A stretch of DNA of 27,718 nt. Source: CBCXVS01 sp965178525 (GTDB lineage Bacteria; Tectomicrobia; Entotheonellia; Entotheonellales; Entotheonellaceae). Under the pieces are notes generated by a model. That model saw nothing but the letters and a program-made list of their open reading frames with translations, searched no databases and had not been told where the DNA came from. Both the position numbers and the translations under genes were made by a program. Positions 15,162 through 22,967 of this stretch are shown here, piece by piece (position 1 is the stretch's first letter; every line of letters starts with the position of its first letter). The stretch spans positions 1 through 27,718 of the forward strand of contig CBCXVS010000068.1 of the NCBI GenBank assembly GCA_965178525.1, in the 5' to 3' direction.

Positions 15162-15950
15162 GTGAGACCGCGTATTCCCATTCATCTCCAGGCGATCCTG
15201 ATCCTGCTCGTGTCCATTATCGTCTTTAGTGGCGTCGTGCCCATGGTCTCGGCTGCGATCCCAGGTCAGCTCTATGGGTGGTATATCTTCACGATGATTA
15301 TCGTCATCCTCCTGTATGTATCGTCGAGCGAACAGACGTGGGAGGCGTTTGTGGCCCCGTTTCGTGAGGTGTTGTTAGGACGCACAGCCATCACCAAACC
15401 GCTACGCGCCGCGGTATTCCTCGCGGTACCGTTGCTGCTTGGCTGGTATTTCTCCAGTTGGGCATCTGGCTTGGCGGCCGCTCCCGGCGGTCTGCGCGTC
15501 ATTCACCCAACGCCGCCGGGCTCGGTGAATTTCAAGGGCAAGCGCATGGTCTTGAAGGACATCCCCACCAATCCGTTGCGGGCGGACGAGGCGCATTTAG
15601 CCGAGAACATTACGGAGGGCCGCCGCGTCTATTACCAAAACTGCTTCTATTGTCATGGCGACGGCTTGGCCGGCCAGGGCCATTTTGCCAAAGGGTTTAA
15701 CCCGCCGCCGGCCAATTTCCAGGATTCCGGCACGATCGCCCAGCTCACCGAGTCCTTCCTGTTCTGGCGCATTGCCAAGGGTGGACCCGGCTTGCCCGGC
15801 GAGTCGACGCCGTGGGATTCGGCCATGCCAGTATGGGAGAATTTCCTGAGTGAGAAAGCCATCTGGCAAGTGATCTTGTATTTGTACGATGCGATACCGC
15901 ATGAGCCGCGGACATGGGGTGAAGAGGATCATGGCGGTAGTGGACACTAA
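15162..15950 (+). CDS. Membrane cytochrome c with three TM helices and one haem
   Basis: The 262-residue product has three predicted hydrophobic helices (about residues 10-31, 38-55 and 83-103) and then a periplasmic cytochrome c domain with CFYCH (161-165) and a likely Met ligand in SAMPVWEN. The combination of several helices with a C-terminal monohaem c domain is unusual for a simple cytochrome and suggests a structural subunit of a membrane complex. The start is a GTG at 15162 with GAGAGG eleven bases upstream. The next gene begins 13 bases after its stop. Confidence 0.85.
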   Translation: MRPRIPIHLQAILILLVSIIVFSGVVPMVSAAIPGQLYGWYIFTMIIVILLYVSSSEQTWEAFVAPFREVLLGRTAITKPLRAAVFLAVPLLLGWYFSSWASGLAAAPGGLRVIHPTPPGSVNFKGKRMVLKDIPTNPLRADEAHLAENITEGRRVYYQNCFYCHGDGLAGQGHFAKGFNPPPANFQDSGTIAQLTESFLFWRIAKGGPGLPGESTPWDSAMPVWENFLSEKAIWQVILYLYDAIPHEPRTWGEEDHGGSGH

Positions 15951-15963
15951 GAGGAGGCTGTGG

Positions 15964-17622
15964 GTGGCGTGTATGCCAAGGCGACAGATGAGACCGGAGA
16001 TCGTGTTTGCTGCCGTCATCAGCCTCGTGCTGTGGAGCGTGCTGGCCGCCACCGCGCTGGCGCAGTCGGAGGCGGATGTCGAAGCAGGGAGAAAACGCTA
16101 TGAGAAGCGCTGTGCCCATTGTCACGGCGAGAGCGGCGACGGCATCGGCCCGGCCACCGACTACGTCAATCCGGTGCCGCGCGATTTCACCTCCGGCGTG
16201 TACAAATTCCGCACCCGCCACGAAACCGAGGACGGCAACATTCTGCCCTCCGACGACGATATCTACCGCAGCATTTGCGAGGGTTTGCACGGCTCCTCCA
16301 TGCCCAAGTGGTGCAGCTTTTTTTCCGAGCCACAGGTGTGGCAACTGGTGCATTACATCAAGACCTTTGCCGAGGTCTTCAGCGAAGACCAACCGGGGTC
16401 GCCCATCGATTACAGCGGCGAAATTTCCTTCTCGGAGGCGAGCGCCAAGCTCGGCAAGCAATATTTCGAGCAAGACTTTGAGTGCCATACCTGTCATGGC
16501 ACGGCGGGGCGCGGCAACGGCCAACAGGCGCTCGACGGCTTGGAAGACGACTGGGGCCACCGCATCTGGCCGGCCAACCTGACCCGCCCCTGGACCTATC
16601 GCGGTGGCCACCGCCGGCGCGATATCTTCCGCAATGTGGTGATGGGCATCAACGGCACGCCCATGCCGGCCTTTGCCGACCCTGATCCCCTGGCCGCGGC
16701 GCGCGCCCTCGAGGACCCGGAGGAGCGCCAGGAGGAGGAAGCGTTCGCGCGGGAGCTGCGGGCCAAGCTCTGGCACGTGGTGAATTACGTGCAGTCGTTA
16801 TGGACACACCCCGAGGAGCCGGAGGTGAAGTCGGTATTGGCGGCCAAGCGTACGTCAGGACCCCTGCCCAGCAGTCCCGATGACGCCGCCTGGGCTGCGG
16901 CGCCGCAGAATGTTTATCCGCTGGTCGGCCAGGTCATCGAAGCGCCGCGCCTATTCACGCCAACGGTCGTCGGCATGGGCGTGCAGGCGATGCACAATGG
17001 CCAGGAGATCGCCTTCCGGCTGGAGTGGGATGACCGGACCGAAAGCAAACCGGGCGAGCGCGATGACAAGGAGACCTATGCCGATGCGGCCGCGTTGCAG
17101 TTTCCGTCCCAACCCTTAGCGGGCATGGAAAGGCCTTACTTCCTGATGGGCGATGCGTCGAATCCGACCGACCTGTGGTATTGGCGCCATGATACCAACA
17201 AGACGGTGAAGGTGCAGACCACGGGCTACAAGACGTTTGAACTCGGTGACCACCCTGGGGGCATCGCGGGCCAGGGTGTGGTGGATAATGGGCAGTATCG
17301 CGTCGTCATGCAGCGGGCCTTGCAGACAGAGGAGGCCGAGGCGGAGATCCAGTTTGCAGAAGGAACCTTCATCCCGTTCAGCATGACGGTCTGGGATGGG
17401 TCGAACGGCGAGCATGGCGGCGGCAAGCGCACGGTCACGGCGTGGTACAACCTCTACCTGGAACCGGAGGCGTCGAAAGCCCCCTACTACCTCGGCGGGA
17501 TTGGTTTTGTGATCGGCTGGGGGATTCTGTTATCGGCGCTCTATGTCACGAAGAAAAATGGCGCCAATGGTGCGAACGGCCAGGCGCGTGAGGCCACGGC
17601 CAGCGAAGTGGGAGAGAGCTGA
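15964..17622 (+). CDS. Dihaem cytochrome c fused to an ethylbenzene-dehydrogenase-type haem-binding domain
   Basis: A 552-residue periplasmic protein. A signal peptide ends near ALA-QS (residue 33). Two cytochrome c domains follow, with CAHCH (50-54) and CHTCH (174-178) and Met candidates in SSMPKW and TPMPAF. From about residue 305 to 505 it resembles the haem b-binding gamma subunit family of ethylbenzene dehydrogenase and nitrite oxidoreductase (DDAAWAAAP, IAFRLEWDDRT, FPSQP, WDG...). A C-terminal anchor helix lies at about 514-535. In known systems the gamma domain serves a molybdopterin enzyme, but no such catalytic subunit is encoded here. GTG 15964 is preferred because GAGGAGG lies six bases upstream; ATG 15931 and ATG 15973 are alternatives. 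Its TGA overlaps the coxB ATG. Confidence 0.88.
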   Translation: MACMPRRQMRPEIVFAAVISLVLWSVLAATALAQSEADVEAGRKRYEKRCAHCHGESGDGIGPATDYVNPVPRDFTSGVYKFRTRHETEDGNILPSDDDIYRSICEGLHGSSMPKWCSFFSEPQVWQLVHYIKTFAEVFSEDQPGSPIDYSGEISFSEASAKLGKQYFEQDFECHTCHGTAGRGNGQQALDGLEDDWGHRIWPANLTRPWTYRGGHRRRDIFRNVVMGINGTPMPAFADPDPLAAARALEDPEERQEEEAFARELRAKLWHVVNYVQSLWTHPEEPEVKSVLAAKRTSGPLPSSPDDAAWAAAPQNVYPLVGQVIEAPRLFTPTVVGMGVQAMHNGQEIAFRLEWDDRTESKPGERDDKETYADAAALQFPSQPLAGMERPYFLMGDASNPTDLWYWRHDTNKTVKVQTTGYKTFELGDHPGGIAGQGVVDNGQYRVVMQRALQTEEAEAEIQFAEGTFIPFSMTVWDGSNGEHGGGKRTVTAWYNLYLEPEASKAPYYLGGIGFVIGWGILLSALYVTKKNGANGANGQAREATASEVGES

Positions 17623-18287
17623 TGTTTTGGGACATGTTAGCCTGGTTGCCGGAGCCGGCATCCACTTACGCCAAGGAAATCGATACGCTCTTCTATGTGA
17701 TCTATTACATCACCGGCATCGTCTTTTTGTTGGTGACGTTTTTGATGCTCCTGTTCATCATTAAATACCGCGCGAAACCCGGAAAGCGTGCGATCTATTC
17801 GCATGGGAACATCGGCCTGGAATTGATCTGGACGGCGGTGCCATCGGCCGTGTTCATCATCCTCTTTCTCGTGAGTCAATCGACCTGGGCCAAGGTCAAA
17901 ATGTTTCCGCCCAAAGGGGAGGTCGAGGTCCGGCTGATCGCCAAGCAATTTGCCTGGGAGTTTCATTATCCGGGGCCGGATGGGAAATTCGATACCGACG
18001 ACGATGTACAGGTGGATGGTGACATGCACGTGCCGGTGAACAAAGACGTGCTGGTCAAGTTGCAAGGGACGGATGTCATTCACAGCTTTTTCGTGCCGGT
18101 ATTGCGGCTGAAGCAGGACATCCTTCCCGGGCGGGAGATTATCGCCTGGTTCAAGGCGACCAAGACCGGGAAATTTGAGATTCCTTGCGCTGAGCTGTGC
18201 GGCCCGGGTCATTCCGGCATGAAGGGCTGGCTGTATGTGCATACAGCCGAGGAGTATGAGACGTGGAAGGCCGAAAAAGGGGCCTAA
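17622..18287 (+). CDS. coxB: Cytochrome c oxidase subunit II
   Basis: Subunit II receives electrons from cytochrome c through its binuclear CuA centre. The 221-residue protein has two N-terminal helices (about 24-48 and 66-88) and a periplasmic cupredoxin domain with all CuA ligands: H154, C189, E191, C193, H197 and M200 (CAELCGPGHSGM). It has no fused C-terminal cytochrome c domain, so a separate cytochrome, perhaps one of the three upstream, must deliver electrons. An Asp-rich DGKFDTDDD loop (residues 120-128) resembles a metal-binding loop found in related subunits. A one-base overlap with the preceding gene implies coupling. Confidence 0.96.
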   Translation: MFWDMLAWLPEPASTYAKEIDTLFYVIYYITGIVFLLVTFLMLLFIIKYRAKPGKRAIYSHGNIGLELIWTAVPSAVFIILFLVSQSTWAKVKMFPPKGEVEVRLIAKQFAWEFHYPGPDGKFDTDDDVQVDGDMHVPVNKDVLVKLQGTDVIHSFFVPVLRLKQDILPGREIIAWFKATKTGKFEIPCAELCGPGHSGMKGWLYVHTAEEYETWKAEKGA

Positions 18288-18288
18288 C

Positions 18289-18353
18289 GAATGCGGAATG
18301 CGGAATCAAAGACCTCTTGCCCATTCCGCATTCCGCATTCCGCATTCCGCATT
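18289..18353 (+). repeat. Inverted heptamer arrays forming a long hairpin between coxB and coxA
   Basis: The left arm (18289-18306) is GAATGCG twice plus GAAT, one base after the coxB stop codon. The right arm (18323-18353) is four ATTCCGC units plus ATT. They pair perfectly over 18 bp with a 16-nt loop, and the right arm has spare units allowing slipped pairing. The coxA ribosome binding site begins a few bases later. It could act as a processing or stability element, or attenuate coxA relative to coxB. Confidence 0.9.
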
Positions 18354-18375
18354 TAAGTGAGGAAAGGGAAGAGTT

Positions 18376-20157
18376 ATGAGTGAGTCCGCCGCCGCACATG
18401 TAGCGCATCACCAAGAAGGCTTTGTCCGCCACTATCTGTTTTCGCTCGATCACAAGATGATCGGGCGACAGTTTCTGTTTTCCGGTCTCGCCATGCTGGT
18501 GATCGGTGGCCTGTTGGCCATGATGGTGCGCTGGCAACTCGGTTACCCGGAACAACCGTTGCCGATCTATGGGTGGTTCTCGGAGGATGTGTGGGACGGC
18601 GAAAATATCCTCGCGAAATTGGCGCCAAGTGGCACGATCTCCTCGGAGTCGTACAACACCCTCTTCACCATGCACGCCACCATCATGATTTTCTTCGTCG
18701 TGATGCCGATCATGGTGGGCGCCTTTGGCAATTTCGTGATCCCGATCGGCATCGGCGCTAATGACATGGCCTTTCCCACTCTCAATATGCTCTCGTTTTG
18801 GACGGCGGTGCCGGCGTTTATCTTGATGGTGCTGTCGTTCTTTGTACCCGGTGGTGCGGCCGGCGGCGGCTGGACGAGTTATGCCCCGTTAGCCGCCGTG
18901 CCGGACTACGCCGGGGTGGAGGGGCCCTGGGGCATCAACCTGTGGCTCATCAGCCTCTTCATCCTCGGGTTCTCCTCCTTGATGGGCTCGATCAATTACA
19001 TCACCACGATCATTAATATGCGTGCTCCGGGCATGACCTGGTTCCGCCTGCCGCTGTTCATCTGGTCGCTGTTCGTCGTCGCCATTCTGTTGCTCCTGGC
19101 CTTGCCGGTCCTGACCTCGGGGCTGGCCATGATGTTCTTCGACCGCATGTTCGGCACCCACTTCTTCCTGCCCGAAGGGGGCGGGGAGCCCTTGCTGTGG
19201 CAACATATTTTCTGGTTCTTCGGCCATCCGGAAGTGTACATTCTGGTGCTGCCAGCCATGGGCGTGACCTCGGAAATCCTGCCGGTCTTTTGCCGTAAGC
19301 CGATCTTCGGCTACCGCGCCATGGCCTACTCCATGATGGCCATTGCCTTTCTGTCCTGGGTGGTGTGGGGGCATCACATGTTCCAGAGCGGCATGAATCC
19401 CGCCCTCGGCACGGCCTTTACGCTGACCACGATGCTCATTGCCATTCCCTCGGCCATCAAGACCTTCAACTGGCTCGGGACGCTCTGGGGCGCCTCGATG
19501 CGCTTTCCCACCCCGATGTTGTTTGCCCTGGGCTTTGTGTTCTTGTTCACCATTGGCGGCCTGAGCGGGATTTTCATGGGCTCGATGGCCGTGGATATTT
19601 TCATCCACGACACCTACTACATCGTGGCCCACATCCACTACGTGGTGGCCGGGATCATCTTCGGGGTCTTTGCCGGGATCTACTACTGGTTTCCGAAGAT
19701 GTTCGGCCGCATGATGCATGAAGGGTTGGGCAAGATTCATTTTTGGCTGACGTTCGTCTTTTTCAACCTGACCTTCTTTCCCATGCACTTTCTGGGTGTC
19801 GGAGGCCATATGCGGCGTATCTATAACCCGACGGTGTACCAATTCCTGGAATCGTGGCAGGAGATGAACACGTTTATCACGGTGAGCGCCTTCCTGCTTG
19901 GCGCCTCGCAGATCTTCTTCGGGATCAATTTCATTGTCTCGCTGTTTGGGGGCCGTCGGGCGGAGCGCAATCCGTGGCAGGCCACGACGCTGGAGTGGGA
20001 CGCCCCCTCGCCGCCGCCACACGGCAATTTCGACACCACGCCGGTGGTTTATCACGGGCCATATGAGTACAGCTCGCCCTTGGTGCCGGAGGACTACCTG
20101 CCGCAGTCGCGGTATGTCGAAGCCGTGGCCGGTGGCGCCACGGGAGGTGGCCACTAG
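18376..20157 (+). CDS. coxA: Cytochrome c oxidase subunit I (A1-type haem-copper oxidase)
   Basis: This is the catalytic subunit that reduces O2 to water and pumps protons. In the 593-residue product low-spin haem ligands are H100 and H421, haem a3 ligand is H419, and CuB ligands are H284, H333 and H334. The Tyr crosslinked to the CuB His is Y288 in GHPEVY. D-channel residues D130, N137 and E286 and K-channel K362 are all present, indicating an A1-type enzyme. About 50 extra C-terminal residues (Pro/Gly-rich) follow the last helix. Its stop codon overlaps the ctaA start. Confidence 0.98.
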   Translation: MSESAAAHVAHHQEGFVRHYLFSLDHKMIGRQFLFSGLAMLVIGGLLAMMVRWQLGYPEQPLPIYGWFSEDVWDGENILAKLAPSGTISSESYNTLFTMHATIMIFFVVMPIMVGAFGNFVIPIGIGANDMAFPTLNMLSFWTAVPAFILMVLSFFVPGGAAGGGWTSYAPLAAVPDYAGVEGPWGINLWLISLFILGFSSLMGSINYITTIINMRAPGMTWFRLPLFIWSLFVVAILLLLALPVLTSGLAMMFFDRMFGTHFFLPEGGGEPLLWQHIFWFFGHPEVYILVLPAMGVTSEILPVFCRKPIFGYRAMAYSMMAIAFLSWVVWGHHMFQSGMNPALGTAFTLTTMLIAIPSAIKTFNWLGTLWGASMRFPTPMLFALGFVFLFTIGGLSGIFMGSMAVDIFIHDTYYIVAHIHYVVAGIIFGVFAGIYYWFPKMFGRMMHEGLGKIHFWLTFVFFNLTFFPMHFLGVGGHMRRIYNPTVYQFLESWQEMNTFITVSAFLLGASQIFFGINFIVSLFGGRRAERNPWQATTLEWDAPSPPPHGNFDTTPVVYHGPYEYSSPLVPEDYLPQSRYVEAVAGGATGGGH

Positions 20158-21140
20158 TGTCGGCTGGGAAGGTGTGCCCGGCTAATCCTTCCCAAGCGCC
20201 ACGCGGGGTACACCGATTTGCCATGCTGACGGCTGGCGCCACGTGGCTGCTGATTGTCGTGGGCGGGCTGGTCACGAGCACGGGCTCCGGGCTGGCCGTG
20301 CCGGATTGGCCGTTGTCGTTCGGACAGGTGTTTCCACCCATGGTCGGGGGGGTATTGTTCGAGCATGGCCACCGCATGGTTGCCGCGTTTGTGGGGATGC
20401 TGACCGTGACGCTTGTCGTGCTCCTATCGCAATGGGAGCCACGGCCCTGGGTTCGGTGGCTTGCATGGATCGCGCTTGCGGCGGTGATGGTGCAGGGGTT
20501 GTTAGGCGGTCTGACGGTCCTGTTACGATTACCCACGGTGGTGTCGGTGGCGCACGCCTGTCTGGCGCAGGTGTGTCTCTGTCTGACGGTTTCGGTAGCC
20601 GTGTGTACGGCGCCGGGCTGGCAGACCGACCGTGGCCGGTGGGTGCAGCCTGCTACTCCGTCCTTACATCTCCTGACGCGCTGGATGATCGGCTTGATTT
20701 TTTTGCAGCTGATTCTCGGCGCCTGGATGCGGCATACTGGAGCCGGCTTAGCCATCCCGGATTTTCCGTTGGCGTTTGGACGCGTGGTCCCACCGCTGGC
20801 GTCACAAGGGGTGGTGATTCACTTTCTTCATCGCCTGGGTGCGCTGGCAGTTACCGTGGCGGTCGGCTGGACGGTGTTACGCGTCATGACCGACTACCGC
20901 GCTGAGCCACGTCTGTGGCGTCCAGCCTTGACTCTGGCCGGCTTGCTGCTGGTGCAGCTCACTCTGGGCGCCTTGACGATCTGGACACAACGTGCGATGA
21001 TACCGATGACCGCACATGTGGCCATTGGAGCTGCGGTCTTGGCGATGAGCCTGCTCCTGGCCTTGCGTGCGTATCAGGTCGTGAGCCCGCTTGGACCCCG
21101 GCGGCCACCGAAACGCGTTTCGGAACAGGTGACGGTATGA
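20157..21140 (+). CDS. ctaA: Haem A synthase (CtaA/Cox15 family)
   Basis: CtaA oxidises the C8 methyl of haem O to the formyl group of haem A. The 327-residue membrane protein shows two related four-helix halves. Each has the pattern TGSGLAVPDWPLSFG / TGAGLAIPDFPLAFG followed by an H-x(2)-R segment (EHGHRMVAAF, HFLHRLGAL) and later His residues (VAHACLAQ, TAHVAIGA) that bind haems. It starts at GTG 20157 in the coxA stop codon and its own TGA overlaps the ctaB ATG, so the run is tightly coupled. Confidence 0.95.
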   Translation: MSAGKVCPANPSQAPRGVHRFAMLTAGATWLLIVVGGLVTSTGSGLAVPDWPLSFGQVFPPMVGGVLFEHGHRMVAAFVGMLTVTLVVLLSQWEPRPWVRWLAWIALAAVMVQGLLGGLTVLLRLPTVVSVAHACLAQVCLCLTVSVAVCTAPGWQTDRGRWVQPATPSLHLLTRWMIGLIFLQLILGAWMRHTGAGLAIPDFPLAFGRVVPPLASQGVVIHFLHRLGALAVTVAVGWTVLRVMTDYRAEPRLWRPALTLAGLLLVQLTLGALTIWTQRAMIPMTAHVAIGAAVLAMSLLLALRAYQVVSPLGPRRPPKRVSEQVTV

Positions 21141-22048
21141 TGACGCTACGGACCGTAACATGGGGTATGGAAAAGGCGTCTGTGCGTCAGCATATCATGG
21201 ATTACCTGGCGCTCGGGAAGCCGCGTGTCGTGGTCATGGTGCTGGCCGTGGCTGTTGTCGGTTTCTATATGGGCTCGCGCGGCGAGCCGGACTGGATGCG
21301 TCTGCTGCATCTGCTCCTCGGTGTGGGTCTGGCCGGAGGCGGAACGCTGGCGCTGAATCAGTATATGGAGCGTCACGAAGATGCCCTCATGGAGCGGACC
21401 CAATCCCGCCCCTTACCGGATGGTCGTTTACATCCGGCCCCGGTCCTTGGCGCCGGATGCGTGAGCGTGGCCGTTGGTTTGGGCTATCTCGCTATGACGG
21501 TGAATACTTTAGCGTTTCTCGCCACGGCGACCACGACTGCGATTTATCTCTTGTGGTACACGCCGCTAAAACGCAAGACATCCTTGTGCAGTGTGGTTGG
21601 CGCCATCCCGGGGGCGTTGCCGCCGGTCACTGGGTGGGTGGCAGCGCGTGGCTCCTTGGATGGTGAGGTGTGGGTGCTGTTCGCTATGCTCTTTTTGTGG
21701 CAATTGCCGCACTCGCTGAGCATTGCCTGGCTCTATCGTGAGGACTATGCCCGTGCCGGCTTCCGGCTTCTTCCCGTGCTGCATCCGGATGGGCGCAGTA
21801 CCGGACAGCAGGTCGTCATGAACTGCCTGGCGCTCTTGGCGGTGGGACTGTTGCCGACGCTGATCGGATTGGCCGGACCCGTCTATTTTGTGGTGGCGTG
21901 TATTTTGGGCCTGGGCTTCCTCGGTTTTGGGCTGGATGCCGCTATCTCTCGCTCAACTGAAGCGGCTAGGCGTATGCTCTGGGCATCGCTGGTCTATTTA
22001 CCAGTGGTGTATGCTGTGATGGCACTCGACAAGGTTACGGTGGTCTAA
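21137..22048 (+). CDS. ctaB: Protohaem IX farnesyltransferase (haem O synthase)
   Basis: CtaB is a UbiA-family membrane prenyltransferase adding a farnesyl chain to haem B. The 303-residue protein has the Asp-rich substrate motif NQYMERHEDALMERT followed by SRPLPDGRL, the second motif YREDYARAGFRLLPV, and about eight helices. The frame extends far upstream inside ctaA, but the ATG at 21137, overlapping the ctaA TGA, gives the family length and has AGGTGA upstream. The stop codon overlaps the ATG of a 39-codon gene. Confidence 0.95.
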   Translation: MMTLRTVTWGMEKASVRQHIMDYLALGKPRVVVMVLAVAVVGFYMGSRGEPDWMRLLHLLLGVGLAGGGTLALNQYMERHEDALMERTQSRPLPDGRLHPAPVLGAGCVSVAVGLGYLAMTVNTLAFLATATTTAIYLLWYTPLKRKTSLCSVVGAIPGALPPVTGWVAARGSLDGEVWVLFAMLFLWQLPHSLSIAWLYREDYARAGFRLLPVLHPDGRSTGQQVVMNCLALLAVGLLPTLIGLAGPVYFVVACILGLGFLGFGLDAAISRSTEAARRMLWASLVYLPVVYAVMALDKVTVV

Positions 22049-22167
22049 TGCGGTTTGACATGGACGAGACGGCATTACGGCGACAGAATCGCCGCGTGGT
22101 TATCGTGTTGGTTGTGGTGTTCGTAGGGCTATGTATGGTCGCTGTCAGCCGCATGTTGTTGCGCTGA
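22048..22167 (+). CDS. 39-residue single-TM protein resembling the N-terminus of Cox11/CtaG
   Basis: A short gene whose ATG overlaps the ctaB stop codon (TAATG) and which encodes MRFDMDETALRRQNRRVVIV, one hydrophobic helix (VVIVLVVVFVGLCMVAVSRMLL) and a stop. The LRRQNRR-plus-helix pattern is like the first 35 residues of Cox11/CtaG, the CuB chaperone usually encoded near ctaB, but the copper-binding periplasmic domain is absent. After its TGA (22165-22167) no frame continues the Cox11 fold before coxC1. It may be a true small oxidase-assembly or accessory peptide, or the remnant of ctaG. It is real by position and composition but unproven. Confidence 0.65.
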   Translation: MRFDMDETALRRQNRRVVIVLVVVFVGLCMVAVSRMLLR

Positions 22168-22206
22168 GGTGTGTCAGGGATCGGCGGCTGCAAGAGGGAG
22201 TAAGCC

Positions 22207-22914
22207 ATGGCGCAGGACGTAATGGATGGCGTCATCGAGCATACCGACGATGCGACCGAGGAGATCGGTGTCCTCACGGGCGGACCGCCGCCATTTGACT
22301 CGGAACCGCCCGATGGGCCTGATGATGGCGATCCGCATGGCGATGACGATGAGTCGAGTGGCGCCCCGATTAGCAATGCGCGCCTGGGCATGATTATGTT
22401 TCTGGGCGCGGAAACGATGTTTTTCGCCGGGCTGATCGGCTCCTTCTTGGTCTTTCGCTTTGCCAATACCACTTGGCCGCCACCGACATTTCCCCGCTTG
22501 CCCGTCGTGGTGACGGGGATCAATACGCTTTTCTTGCTCTATAGCGCCATGACGATGTGGCAAGCACAGCAGGCGATCCGTGCCGGGATGCAGCGGCACA
22601 GCGTGCGCATGCTCCTGACGACGTTGCTGTTGGGCGTGGTATTCCTGGCGATTCAGGGGTATGAGTGGATAGAGTTGATCGGCTTCGGTCTGACCTTATC
22701 GTCAGGCGTGTATGGGGCGACGTTTTATGTCTTGATTGGTTGCCACGGCTTGCATGTGTTGGGGGCTGTCATCTGGCTCATGAGCGTCTTAGAGCGTGCC
22801 AGGCGTGGGCGATTTAGCCGACGGCGTTATACCGGGGCGGCCGTCTGCGGCATGTATTGGTATTATGTCGTCGGGCTCTGGCCGGTTCTGTATGGGTTAG
22901 TCTATCTCTTTTGA
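22207..22914 (+). CDS. Cytochrome c oxidase subunit III, first copy
   Basis: Subunit III stabilises the catalytic core of A-type oxidases. This 235-residue copy has the MFLGAETMFFAGLIGSFLVFR helix with the conserved Glu (69), a YEW segment and GCHGLHVLGAV. Unusual points are a long acidic, Gly/Pro-rich N-terminal tail (about residues 14-51) and a final helix reading YWYYVVGLWPVLYGLVYLF where most homologues have a WHFVD..W motif. A second, more canonical subunit III gene lies 330 bp downstream. The ribosome binding site AAGAGGGAG precedes the ATG. A heptamer array shares its TGA stop codon. Confidence 0.9.
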   Translation: MAQDVMDGVIEHTDDATEEIGVLTGGPPPFDSEPPDGPDDGDPHGDDDESSGAPISNARLGMIMFLGAETMFFAGLIGSFLVFRFANTTWPPPTFPRLPVVVTGINTLFLLYSAMTMWQAQQAIRAGMQRHSVRMLLTTLLLGVVFLAIQGYEWIELIGFGLTLSSGVYGATFYVLIGCHGLHVLGAVIWLMSVLERARRGRFSRRRYTGAAVCGMYWYYVVGLWPVLYGLVYLF

Positions 22915-22951
22915 ATGCGGAATGCGGAATGCGGAATGCGGAATGCGGAAT
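22913..22951 (+). repeat. GAATGCG heptamer array at the stop codon of coxC1
   Basis: Five perfect GAATGCG units plus GAAT. The first two bases are the last two of the TGA stop codon, giving TGAATG, which also looks like a stop-restart junction. It ends a few bases before the ribosome binding site of the next gene. Confidence 0.95.
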
Positions 22952-22967
22952 TGGAAAAGGGTGAGTT

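Noticed and set aside
15745..16776. Minus-strand frame of 343 codons opposite the cytochrome c genes
   Set aside because: It is antisense to two genes with clear CXXCH motifs and has no recognisable domain.
18889..20154. Minus-strand frame of 421 codons opposite coxA
   Set aside because: coxA is unmistakable, and the antisense translation is His/Gln/Arg-rich with no motif.
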